Shown: positions 1-6,344 of the stretch, in pieces
How positions within the stretch are numbered: position 1 is the first letter of the stretch
Layout: each line of letters opens with the position of its first letter
NCBI GenBank assembly: GCA_041618535.1
Contig: JBFKFP010000157.1
Span: 1 to 6,344 of the forward strand
DNA length: 6,344 nucleotides
Source: SHLJ01 sp041618535
GTDB lineage: Bacteria > Bacteroidota > Bacteroidia > Flavobacteriales > Flavobacteriaceae
Direction: 5' to 3'
Program-made: the position numbers and the translations under genes
The notes under the pieces: generated by a model
Seen by the model: only the letters and a program-made list of their open reading frames with translations
Database searches by the model: none
What the model was told of the DNA's origin: nothing

Positions 1-350
1 CAATTACAGCATTCGTGGCCATAATCGTGATTGCCTTTGCAAATAATTTTGACATATTTACATCCTTTATCGATAAGGTCATCGGCATTGGAATAGCTCA
101 TAATGCCCTTGCCCTGCTATTGGGTTTTATGGTTGCGAGGATTGGAAATCTCTCCTTCAGGAACCAGAAAACCCTGGCCATGGAAACAGGGATTCAGAAT
201 TCCGGTCTAGGCCTCATCCTTGTATTTGCATTTTTTGAGGGGTTGGGTGGAATGGCCGTAATGCTTGCTTTTTGGGGAATTTGGCATAATATTTCAGGTC
301 TGATCTTAGCCGCTGTATGGTCGAAGGCTGAAAAACGCAATAAAAAATGA
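1..350 (+). CDS. Bile acid:sodium symporter (BASS) family transporter, C-terminal fragment (5' truncated by window edge)
   Basis: This is the C-terminal third or so of an inner-membrane secondary transporter of the BASS/SBF family. Members import organic anions such as bile acids, pyruvate or other carboxylates with sodium; the substrate here cannot be told. The frame is open to the left edge (codons at 3-14 read I-T-A-F), so the GTG at position 15 is an internal valine codon and not the true start. The visible part is mostly hydrophobic, with about four membrane segments. Numbering from that GTG, residues 57-62 read E-T-G-I-Q-N, followed by S-G-L. This is the conserved family motif whose Glu and Gln help bind sodium in the ASBT-type structures. 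A short basic tail (K-A-E-K-R-N-K-K) ends the protein. The stop codon overlaps the start of the downstream acyltransferase by 4 bp (ATGA), which suggests translational coupling. The family call is firm; substrate and N-terminus are unknown. Confidence 0.88.
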   Translation, partial: ITAFVAIIVIAFANNFDIFTSFIDKVIGIGIAHNALALLLGFMVARIGNLSFRNQKTLAMETGIQNSGLGLILVFAFFEGLGGMAVMLAFWGIWHNISGLILAAVWSKAEKRNKK

Positions 351-1378
351 ACGCATTGAAACTTTTTTTGTTGAAGTCTTATTTGAGGTTAGGCCTGTTC
401 TTTTACTTCCGAAGGATAAAAATTAATGGTATTGGCAATATTCCACTTGATCAACCCACTTTGATTCTGGCGAATCATCGTAACGCGCTGATCGATGCTT
501 TGCTGATCGCAGTTCACCTTCCCAAATATGGATATTTTCTTACGAGGGCAAGCGTATTTAAAAAACCGCGTATTTCAGGACTTCTGAGGGGAATAAACAT
601 GATTCCCGTTTACCGCATAAGGGATGGGTGGTCTACTCTGAATCAAAATTCATCCATTTTTGTTCATTGCATCGATTTGCTCAGTAAGAACAACATCGTC
701 GTCATTTTTCCTGAAGGCAGTCATAACCTGGTCAGACGGGTAAGACCTCTTTCAAAAGGATTCACAAGGATCGTATTCGATTTTCTTGAAAAACATCCGG
801 ATCAGGCCCTTCAATTGGTCCCGGTGGGGATTAATTTTTCTCTCACCACAGGTTTTCCGGATGAGGCTTCTGTTCTTATCGGTCAACCTAACGAAATAAA
901 GGTAGAGCCCCGATTAAACCGTTCGGAAAAGGTCGGAAAGCTGAAAGGACAGATCCACAAGGCAATGAGTGAACTCACAGCGCAGGTGCCTGAAGACAAC
1001 TATGAATCCATCATTCAGAAACTTGAGGAGGACTCTGTCGATTTTTTAAGACCCGCCGAGGTAAACCGCTGCATTAGAAATGAGTTCAGGGATTGCCCGA
1101 AAAGGCAAAACCCAGGATTAAACATTATTCAAAAAGTTTCAAAATTACTTCTGAAGATAATTTACTTCCTGCCCTATTTGACCTGGAAACGATTTATTCA
1201 GCCGAAGATAGTTGAAAAGGAGTTTATTGCTACTTTCCGATTTGCGGCTATTGTTGTTCTAGGACCGCTATACCTGGTTTTGATTTTTATCCTCCTTGGA
1301 ATTATTTCAGGGTGGCTCACAGCTTTTTGGATATCAGCAATTATATTGCTGACTACCTCATTATTGGTAAAGCTGTAA
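347..1378 (+). CDS. PlsC-like lysophospholipid / glycerol-phosphate acyltransferase with C-terminal membrane region
   Basis: A 343-residue membrane-bound acyltransferase of the LPLAT/PlsC superfamily. Such enzymes transfer a fatty acyl chain to lysophosphatidic acid, glycerol-3-phosphate or another lipid acceptor at the inner membrane. Motif I is N-H-R-N-A-L-I-D (H44, D50), an H-X5-D spacing rather than the usual H-X4-D of bacterial PlsC; I recall a similar spacing in fungal Gpt2/Sct1-type enzymes. Motif II is I-P-V-Y-R (86-90), motif III F-P-E-G-S-H (121-126) and motif IV V-P-V-G-I-N-F (158-164). A hydrophobic stretch lies at 8-20, another near 267-280, and residues 297-343 are almost wholly hydrophobic, probably a two-helix hairpin. 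Bacterial PlsC is usually about 240-260 residues, so about 90 residues are an added C-terminal part. The ATG start overlaps the stop of the upstream BASS gene (ATGA), and no clear Shine-Dalgarno is visible. Acyltransferase activity is well supported; donor and acceptor are not known. Confidence 0.85.
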   Translation: MNALKLFLLKSYLRLGLFFYFRRIKINGIGNIPLDQPTLILANHRNALIDALLIAVHLPKYGYFLTRASVFKKPRISGLLRGINMIPVYRIRDGWSTLNQNSSIFVHCIDLLSKNNIVVIFPEGSHNLVRRVRPLSKGFTRIVFDFLEKHPDQALQLVPVGINFSLTTGFPDEASVLIGQPNEIKVEPRLNRSEKVGKLKGQIHKAMSELTAQVPEDNYESIIQKLEEDSVDFLRPAEVNRCIRNEFRDCPKRQNPGLNIIQKVSKLLLKIIYFLPYLTWKRFIQPKIVEKEFIATFRFAAIVVLGPLYLVLIFILLGIISGWLTAFWISAIILLTTSLLVKL

Positions 1379-1385
1379 TCATCGC

Positions 1386-1817
1386 TTAATATGAGTATTC
1401 AACCGATTCAGAATAGTCTTCAACCTGGAGGATCACAACATTTCCCTCGGTTTGAAGAGATGAAATATCATAAGTAAAGGCTTTCTGCAAATAGGCAAGG
1501 CACCCTTCATCATTTCGCAGTACAAAACGAATCCGGCGCTGTGGAGGAAAGCTCTCCATCACCGCCCCCGAATCGATCAAACAAAGATTCCAGCTGTCTC
1601 CGCTGCAACCGCTTGAGCTTATTTCCGCAGTGAGAATATCTCCGTTTACCGAGATATTGTTGATCTCGAAGAAGGTGCTTTCGGCATTGGAATACTGAAA
1701 TCCGCTGATAACGACCTCATTGTCGCAGTCCAGAGCACCGTTATCGTCATTTTTACATCCTGATCCGAAAATTGCCGTTGCAAGAAGAAATAAGATGATT
1801 AACGATTTAGAATTCAT
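1386..1817 (-). CDS. Small hypothetical lipoprotein with LES-like motif and four extra cysteines
   Basis: A 143-residue predicted lipoprotein of unknown function. Residues 1-20 form a signal peptide with a hydrophobic core (L-I-I-L-F-L-L-A-T-A-I-F) and a lipobox G-S-G-C, so C21 would be the lipidated residue. The next residues K-N-D-D resemble the charged lipoprotein export signal that sends Bacteroidota lipoproteins to the cell surface, so an outer-membrane, possibly surface-exposed, location is inferred. The mature part is about 120 residues, looks beta-rich, and holds C31, C71, C79 and C106, enough for two disulfides. Other notable stretches are S-G-C-S-G-D-S-W (69-76) and S-F-P-P-Q-R-R (89-95). 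I do not recognise a named domain. The start overlaps the stop of the M14 peptidase gene by 4 bp (ATGA). A GGGAGG sequence at 1831-1836, inside the peptidase coding end, could act as a ribosome site but lies 13 bases from the ATG. The gene ends 7 bases from the convergent acyltransferase gene. Confidence 0.82.
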   Translation of the reverse strand: MNSKSLIILFLLATAIFGSGCKNDDNGALDCDNEVVISGFQYSNAESTFFEINNISVNGDILTAEISSSGCSGDSWNLCLIDSGAVMESFPPQRRIRFVLRNDEGCLAYLQKAFTYDISSLQTEGNVVILQVEDYSESVEYSY

Positions 1818-4339
1818 TCTGATAAAAGTTCCTCCCTAAAGAATATTGCATTCATCAGCAGTTTGTTGGTTCCATACCAGAAAGCCCTGAAATTGGTGTT
1901 ATCGGTGAATGCCACTACCTTTCCACGCTCCAATTTTTTTATCTGCAGGGGAACACTCGATTTTAAGCTGTCAAGGTTGGGTTTGGATATGTAACCGCTT
2001 AATAACGGATTTGCCGAATATCTTATCGGGTTGTTGTAACTATCCTTATCCGGCTTCATGAATAAGGTTGTATTCCTGAACATGGATATTTTTTTTCTTG
2101 TATTTCCAAAGTTGATGGGGTGAGACCGGTCGATATCAGCATCGAAAATAGCGCCTCCAATCTCATTGGCATCAGTGAAATTTGATCGTTGTTCATATGT
2201 AATGCCTTTAGCGGTAAACTCCATTTTCTTGAATTCAAGTTTTGCCAGTTCGTTTTTCTTCAACCAGTCCAGAGTATACCGGTAACCGATCAGGGTTCCT
2301 CCGTCCTCAACCCATGCCTTTATCTTGTTGATTTGTTTTTCGGAAAGTCCGCTGGAACTTGGAACAATAAGTGTATTATATTTACCTAGGTCGGCCTTGT
2401 CAATGGTTTTGGTGTCCAGTTTGGTAACGGTGATATCGTATCGGGTATCGAAGAGGTGCCATATCTCACCGGCGTCATAGGACCGGACGCCTTCACCAAC
2501 TATTAGCGCGATCTTAGCTTTAGTCAATGCTCTGAAATTATTGCTGCCGAGGTCGATGCCTTCAGTCAGTCCCGTGTCTACCGCATCTATGTTCAAATGA
2601 CTCTCTTTGGCTGTTTTATCCAGGAAATTGTACAGATCGGATGAATTTAAAACCTGATTCTGAACCGGGATAAGTATAGTGCCATAATCATAGTCCTTCT
2701 CATTTAAAGTAAAGGTCTTCATCGCTACTTTCGCCCTGAGTCCCTTGTTGAGGATGGTGTTAAGGGCCTTCGGACTGTAATATTCATGCCATTCCATAAG
2801 GTAGGCGTAATCGCTTCGGGAAGAAGCACCACCGGTCTGAAGTTTCAAATCGGTGACCTCAGAAGATTCGGCACTTGCCGTAGTTGCTTTCTCGGAGTAA
2901 TCCAGGTTGAATGTAAGCGGAAGCGTCCAGGCCGAGATATCGTAAAAGAGACTGTCGGCAAAAGTTGTGCGTTTTTCGAACATGGCATTGATAAGCCTGG
3001 TGTTCTTTTGATTCTTCGGAACCAGGTAGCTAAACCCTTTTTTAAAGGTCTGTCCGTCTATTTTAATGTCATTTTTCAGTTCATGGAACTTGATATGATG
3101 TCTCTTCAGGATTTCAGCCAGATGATACGTTCGTGCCTTATCCTTTGTATTACCGAAGACGATGGCATTATTTCCCGCTTTAGAGGCTTCAGATCGTGCT
3201 TTTTTAAAAAAATCAAGCTGATACTCAAGGATGGACGCTCTCATGCTGCGTGCCGCCTCCAGGGTTGAAAGAGCCGCGGTAAGCTGATTTCTTATTGTAA
3301 ACGGAAAAGTCAGGATTCCGTTTGCAGATTCCTGGATATGGCCTTTGGAACCGGCCTGTTCAAATAAGATTCCTATTCCGCCATTGGTATCCGGGAAGGT
3401 TGATCCCTTTCCGTAGTAGAAATCATCATAGCTTTCTTCGGTGTAGTAAAGCGATTTTATTTTGTCCAGAGCCTTCGCATGGAATTGACCGATCTTCCCT
3501 GTTAGTTCCTGGTTGCGTTTAGGAGTGAGGGGATGGGTCCTTGAGGGAATCCCGGGTTGAAAGAAAAAAGTGGAATTTGTCCCCATTTCATGGTGATCTG
3601 TCAGAATATTAGGCAGCCATTCATGAAAGGTTTTAATTCTTGCCCTTGTTGTGGGAAGCTGAGCCGACAGCCAATCCCGGTTCAGATCAAACCAATAGTG
3701 ATTGGTCCTTCCGCCAGGCCATACCTCGTCGTATTCCCTGTCATAGGGATCAGAATTAAGATTGATGCTCTTATTGGAATTTGCCCAGTAGGCGAAACGC
3801 TGAAGGCCGTCCGGATTTAAGGAGGGGTCGAAAAGTATGACCACATTTTTCAGAAGGTCATCTACTACAGTGCTCTTCGAGGCTGCCAGGTGATAGGCCA
3901 CAAGCAGCGCAGCGTTGGCACCGCTGGGTTCGTTACCGTGGATAGAAAACCCCTGATATACGACAATGGGTCTTGTTGAGACATCAGTTGAGTTGCTTTC
4001 GGTGGCTGCAATATGTTCCTTCCGGATCGATTCCAACCTCCTATGGTTGTCGGGATGAGTTATGGTGAGCAGCAGCACCGGTCTTCCCTCAAAGGTACTT
4101 CCCCTGTCTTCGATCGTGATTCGGTCCGATGCATCGGCAAGGGCGAACATATACTGCACCAATTTATCATGTGTCACATGCCATTCCCCAACCTTATGCC
4201 CGATTATGGACTCAGGTTTAGGAATTTTTGTATCATACTCCTCTTCATTATAATCCGGTAAATAATAAGATAGGTCTGTGGTGTTCTGACCGTATGACAG
4301 GCTAAATGCCATCAAGCCAAGAAGTATCAGTTTTTTCAT
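1814..4339 (-). CDS. Secreted M14-family zinc carboxypeptidase with C-terminal amidotransferase-like region
   Basis: An 841-residue exported metallopeptidase. Residues 1-18 are a signal peptide ending S-Y-G-Q, a common flavobacterial form without a lipobox cysteine, so a periplasmic or secreted enzyme is expected. The M14 domain spans about 50-370. Its zinc ligands are H134 and E137 in H-G-N-E-P-S-G, plus a His of T-D-H-H-E-M-G, probably H250 by analogy with the family D-x-H motif. N-P-D-G (175-178) and D-L-N-R-D-W (218-223) match conserved M14 substrate-binding segments; N220-R221 correspond to N144-R145 of carboxypeptidase A. E327 in L-F-E-Q-A-G fits the catalytic Glu. Residues about 605-690 (A-L-I-V-G-E-G; T-L-I-V-P-S-S-S-G) look like a class I glutamine-amidotransferase/ThuA-like fold, but no nucleophilic Cys is visible. 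No type IX secretion C-terminal signal is evident. Members cleave C-terminal residues from peptides or act on peptidoglycan peptides; the substrate here is unknown. The gene precedes and overlaps the small lipoprotein gene. Confidence 0.9.
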   Translation of the reverse strand: MKKLILLGLMAFSLSYGQNTTDLSYYLPDYNEEEYDTKIPKPESIIGHKVGEWHVTHDKLVQYMFALADASDRITIEDRGSTFEGRPVLLLTITHPDNHRRLESIRKEHIAATESNSTDVSTRPIVVYQGFSIHGNEPSGANAALLVAYHLAASKSTVVDDLLKNVVILFDPSLNPDGLQRFAYWANSNKSINLNSDPYDREYDEVWPGGRTNHYWFDLNRDWLSAQLPTTRARIKTFHEWLPNILTDHHEMGTNSTFFFQPGIPSRTHPLTPKRNQELTGKIGQFHAKALDKIKSLYYTEESYDDFYYGKGSTFPDTNGGIGILFEQAGSKGHIQESANGILTFPFTIRNQLTAALSTLEAARSMRASILEYQLDFFKKARSEASKAGNNAIVFGNTKDKARTYHLAEILKRHHIKFHELKNDIKIDGQTFKKGFSYLVPKNQKNTRLINAMFEKRTTFADSLFYDISAWTLPLTFNLDYSEKATTASAESSEVTDLKLQTGGASSRSDYAYLMEWHEYYSPKALNTILNKGLRAKVAMKTFTLNEKDYDYGTILIPVQNQVLNSSDLYNFLDKTAKESHLNIDAVDTGLTEGIDLGSNNFRALTKAKIALIVGEGVRSYDAGEIWHLFDTRYDITVTKLDTKTIDKADLGKYNTLIVPSSSGLSEKQINKIKAWVEDGGTLIGYRYTLDWLKKNELAKLEFKKMEFTAKGITYEQRSNFTDANEIGGAIFDADIDRSHPINFGNTRKKISMFRNTTLFMKPDKDSYNNPIRYSANPLLSGYISKPNLDSLKSSVPLQIKKLERGKVVAFTDNTNFRAFWYGTNKLLMNAIFFREELLSE

Positions 4340-4364
4340 ATAATAGGTGTTAATCTATAAATAT

Positions 4365-4396
4365 AAAAAAACCGTCATGAAATTGATGACGGTTTT
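4365..4396 (-). terminator. Rho-independent terminator after the DUF3276 gene
   Basis: An 11-bp perfect inverted repeat (4368-4378 and 4386-4396, arms AAAACCGTCAT / ATGACGGTTTT) encloses a 7-base loop. Read on the - strand, the stem is followed by a run of seven T (complement of the A run 4365-4371, partly within the stem), the classic layout for an intrinsic terminator. It starts 18 bases after the stop codon of the DUF3276 gene. On the + strand the stem is followed by only four T and then ATAA, so it would work less well that way. It separates the DUF3276 transcript from the downstream M14 peptidase gene. Confidence 0.85.
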
Positions 4397-4414
4397 ATAA
4401 GTGATTTCTATGTT

Positions 4415-4795
4415 TTAAATATCTTCAAAATTGATATCGGTAAAATTATCGGGATTGGAATTTGAACTGCCGTCCTCCAAGGCATCCTGATCATCTTTTT
4501 TATAGTCCTTACGATGCCTTTCACTGATAACCTCCTCACCCTTTTCATCGATGATATAGTCGGTCATTTCACCTAAAATCGATCGGAATTCAGCAAAGTC
4601 TTCCTTGTAGAGATAAATCTTGTGCTTTTTGTAATGAAACGAGCCATCGTCATTTGTAAATTTCTTACTTTCTGTAATGGTGAGGTAGTAATCCCCGGCT
4701 TTAGTTGCCCTAACATCAAAAAAATATGTACGTCTTCCGGCTCTTAATACCTTCGAAAAAATCTCCTCTTTCTCCAACATCTCGTTATTACTCAT
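4415..4795 (-). CDS. DUF3276 family PUR-alpha-like nucleic-acid-binding protein
   Basis: A 126-residue protein of the DUF3276/PUR family, found widely in Bacteroidota and related to the Borrelia PUR-alpha-like protein BpuR. PUR folds bind single-stranded DNA or RNA, so a cytoplasmic role in RNA or DNA binding and gene regulation is likely, but targets are not known. The PUR-like core spans about residues 10-80 and begins E-I-F-S-K-V-L-R-A-G-R-R-T-Y-F-F-D-V-R; it continues with Y-Y-L-T-I-T-E-S-K and H-K-I-Y-L-Y-K-E-D-F. No signal peptide or membrane segment is present. The last 45 residues are charged and probably disordered: a basic patch (S-E-R-H-R-K-D-Y-K-K) followed by an acidic Asp/Glu/Ser/Asn-rich tail ending N-F-E-D-I. 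ATG at 4793-4795 is the chosen start; M6 is an alternative that would lose only five residues. The gene lies 72 bp after the ABC transporter stop, in the same direction, and is followed by a strong terminator. Confidence 0.9.
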   Translation of the reverse strand: MSNNEMLEKEEIFSKVLRAGRRTYFFDVRATKAGDYYLTITESKKFTNDDGSFHYKKHKIYLYKEDFAEFRSILGEMTDYIIDEKGEEVISERHRKDYKKDDQDALEDGSSNSNPDNFTDINFEDI

Positions 4796-4834
4796 AGTGT
4801 TTTAATTAAATTTGCTTTTGATAATGATGAACCA

Positions 4835-4863
4835 AAAATCTAAAAAAAAAGCATAGCAACCAA
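4835..4863 (-). promoter_or_regulatory. Possible Bacteroidota-type promoter for the DUF3276 gene
   Basis: On the - strand, TTG (complement of 4861-4863) is followed after 18 bases by TAGATTTT (complement of 4835-4842). This matches seven of eight positions of the Bacteroidota -7 element TAnnTTTG, with the -33 TTG at near-normal spacing. It would leave a leader of roughly 30-35 bases before the ATG. The region is very A/T rich, including a nine-T run in the spacer, so a chance match is possible. Confidence 0.4.
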
Positions 4864-4867
4864 CAAA

Positions 4868-6344
4868 TTAGGTTAAATCTTTTTCCGACAATTGTTTCTG
4901 GTAGAGCTCCTTATAATACCCCTCCTTGTTGATCAGTTCCTCGTGTTTCCCTTTTTGAATAACACGGCCATGATCTAGAACGATGATATGGTCGGCATTC
5001 TTTGCCGATGATATCCTGTGACTTACAATTATTGTGGTTTTTCCCTGGACGATAAATTGAAGATTGTTCAAAATTCGCTCTTCCGTTTCAGTGTCAACGG
5101 CACTCAGGCAGTCGTCCAAAAGAAGGATCTGCGGATTTTTAATAATGGCCCTTGCTATAGAAACCCTTTGCTTCTGACCTCCGGACAGAGTTATTCCCCG
5201 CTCCCCTAGAACGGTGTCATATCTTTGACTGAATTCCATGATATTTTTATGTACCTCTGCATTTTTTGCAGCCTTGATCACATCTGCATCAGAGGCATCA
5301 ACCAGGCCGAACTTTATATTGTTTTTAATGGAGTCTGAGAACAGGAATGCATCCTGGGGCACATATCCAATGCTCTCCCTCAGGCTGGACAGATTGACAT
5401 CTTTAATATCTTTCCCGTCGATTTTTATTTGGCCGCGGTCAACATCATAAAGCCTCCCAATTAAATCAAGCACAGTCGATTTTCCCGACCCCGTCTTACC
5501 GATGATAGCCAGGGTATGGCCTTTTTTCAATTGAAAGGAAAGTCCGTCAAGTGCCTGTATATTGGTGTCGGGATATGTGAAAGAGACATTCTTAAATTCA
5601 ATACTTCCCTCAATCGGTGTTTCCTCCACTTTCATGTTCCGAATCTCGGGTTCCTCCTTTAAAAATTCGTTGATTCTTTTCTGAGAGGCCTCGGCTTCCT
5701 GCACCAGGGAGGTTACCCATCCTATGGCAGTTACGGGCCAGGTTAGCATGTTGACGTAAATTATAAATTCTGCGATGGTTCCGATGCTGTCGATCTCACC
5801 GTTCATATACTGGCGACCACCGATGTAAATCACTAGAAGGTTGCTCAAACCTATAAGAAGTATCATCAGCGGAAAAAAGAAAGCCCTGATCGTTGCCAGG
5901 TCGATCTGCTTCTGTCGTTGTTCTGTAGACAGCACTTGAAAAGCCGAGTTGGTCTGATCTTCTATCGTATAAGCCTTTATCACGGATATCCCGCTGAATG
6001 CCTCCTGGGTGAAGGTTGATAGTTTAGCAAGGTACTGCTGAACTATTGTGCTCCTGCTGTGAATTGCCCGGCTCAGGAAGAATATGGCCACCGATAATAT
6101 TGGCAGGGGAATAATTGTGTAAAACGTAAGGGTAGGAGCCTGGTTAATCATATAGGTGAGCGCCACCACAAAAAGGGTGATCATATTGATAGAATACATG
6201 ATGGCAGGTCCGAAATACATCCTGACCTTGCTCACATCCTCACTAATCCGGCTCATAAGATCCCCGGTTCTATTGGCTTTATAAAATCCAAGGGACAATC
6301 GTTGATACTGCTCATAAATCTCGTTTTTCAGGTCGAATTCAACA
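4868..6344 (-). CDS. ABC exporter half-transporter, permease-ATPase fusion (5' truncated by window edge)
   Basis: Most of an MsbA/MdlA-type ABC exporter half-transporter, with the membrane domain N-terminal to the ATPase. The frame is open to the right edge; upstream codons read V-E-F-D-L-K-N-E-I-Y-E-Q-Y-Q-R, so the TTG at 6296-6298 is an internal Leu and the first membrane helix or helices are missing. Numbering from that codon, the rest of the membrane domain spans about 1-205, with hydrophobic helices near 34-52, 57-75, 140-160 and 172-195. The nucleotide-binding domain spans about 232-470: A-loop Y242, Walker A G-K-T-G-S-G-K-S-T (267-275), Q-loop Q315, signature L-S-G-G-Q (371-375), Walker B I-L-L-L-D (391-395), D-loop S-A-V-D, and switch H427. 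The residue after Walker B is D396, not the usual catalytic Glu, as in one half of many heterodimeric exporters. Substrate (lipid, drug or peptide) and partner are unknown. No clear terminator follows; the DUF3276 gene lies 72 bp downstream. Confidence 0.93.
   Translation of the reverse strand, partial: VEFDLKNEIYEQYQRLSLGFYKANRTGDLMSRISEDVSKVRMYFGPAIMYSINMITLFVVALTYMINQAPTLTFYTIIPLPILSVAIFFLSRAIHSRSTIVQQYLAKLSTFTQEAFSGISVIKAYTIEDQTNSAFQVLSTEQRQKQIDLATIRAFFFPLMILLIGLSNLLVIYIGGRQYMNGEIDSIGTIAEFIIYVNMLTWPVTAIGWVTSLVQEAEASQKRINEFLKEEPEIRNMKVEETPIEGSIEFKNVSFTYPDTNIQALDGLSFQLKKGHTLAIIGKTGSGKSTVLDLIGRLYDVDRGQIKIDGKDIKDVNLSSLRESIGYVPQDAFLFSDSIKNNIKFGLVDASDADVIKAAKNAEVHKNIMEFSQRYDTVLGERGITLSGGQKQRVSIARAIIKNPQILLLDDCLSAVDTETEERILNNLQFIVQGKTTIIVSHRISSAKNADHIIVLDHGRVIQKGKHEELINKEGYYKELYQKQLSEKDLT

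Noticed and set aside
15..17. GTG as start codon of the first gene
   Set aside because: The frame continues to the left edge with hydrophobic residues typical of the family, and the family is about three times longer.
2786..3268. 160-codon open frame on the + strand inside the peptidase gene
   Set aside because: It lies wholly antisense to a strongly supported M14 domain, has no recognisable motifs, and its composition is what a shadow frame would give.
3322..4261. Several + strand open frames of 60-90 codons opposite the N-terminal half of the peptidase
   Set aside because: All are antisense to the zinc-site region, unlike any known protein to me, and mutually overlapping; read as shadows.
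4841..4880. Possible terminator after the ABC gene (short AACC/GGTT repeat, then a nine-T run on the - strand)
   Set aside because: The stem is only 4 bp and is not directly followed by the T run, so it is too weak to call.
5018..5450. Two + strand open frames opposite the ABC ATPase domain
   Set aside because: They mirror the conserved Walker B/signature and Q-loop coding regions, so the real gene is on the - strand.
6296..6298. TTG as start codon of the ABC transporter
   Set aside because: Upstream codons continue a typical exporter sequence to the right edge, and the first membrane helices would otherwise be missing.

Overview
The window looks like an ordinary chromosomal stretch from a member of the Flavobacteriaceae (phylum Bacteroidota). 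The grounds are a DUF3276/PUR-alpha-like protein typical of that phylum, a lipoprotein with an acidic motif right after the lipid-anchor cysteine (as in the Bacteroidota lipoprotein export signal), A/T-rich leaders mostly without clear Shine-Dalgarno sites, and the general look of the proteins. The species cannot be named from the sequence alone. I see no mobile element, CRISPR array, tRNA or rRNA, and no convincing sign of an undescribed multi-gene system.

Layout. Positions 1-1378 (+ strand) hold the 3' end of a bile acid:sodium symporter (BASS) family transporter, cut by the left edge. It overlaps by 4 bp (ATGA) with a complete PlsC-like phospholipid acyltransferase that has a hydrophobic C-terminal membrane region. 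Seven bases later this unit meets a - strand unit head-on. Positions 4339-1386 (- strand) encode a large secreted M14-family zinc carboxypeptidase with a C-terminal glutamine-amidotransferase-like region. It overlaps by 4 bp (again ATGA) with a small cysteine-containing lipoprotein of unknown function. A strong hairpin terminator at 4365-4396 separates this pair from the DUF3276 gene (4795-4415, - strand). That gene follows the 3' part of an ABC exporter half-transporter (6344-4868, - strand), cut by the right edge.

How they fit together. The two ATGA overlaps suggest two translationally coupled pairs: transporter plus acyltransferase, and peptidase plus lipoprotein. The ABC transporter and the DUF3276 gene lie in the same direction 72 bp apart, with a possible Bacteroidota-type promoter in the gap. 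Nothing in the sequence ties all the genes into one pathway. A common theme of the cell envelope (lipid acylation, export, periplasmic peptide or peptidoglycan processing) is only an inference.

The points most worth a second look are the peptidase/lipoprotein pair, the Asp in place of the catalytic Glu in the ABC ATPase, and the H-X5-D form of the acyltransferase catalytic motif. There is no gene-free stretch longer than 300 bases.
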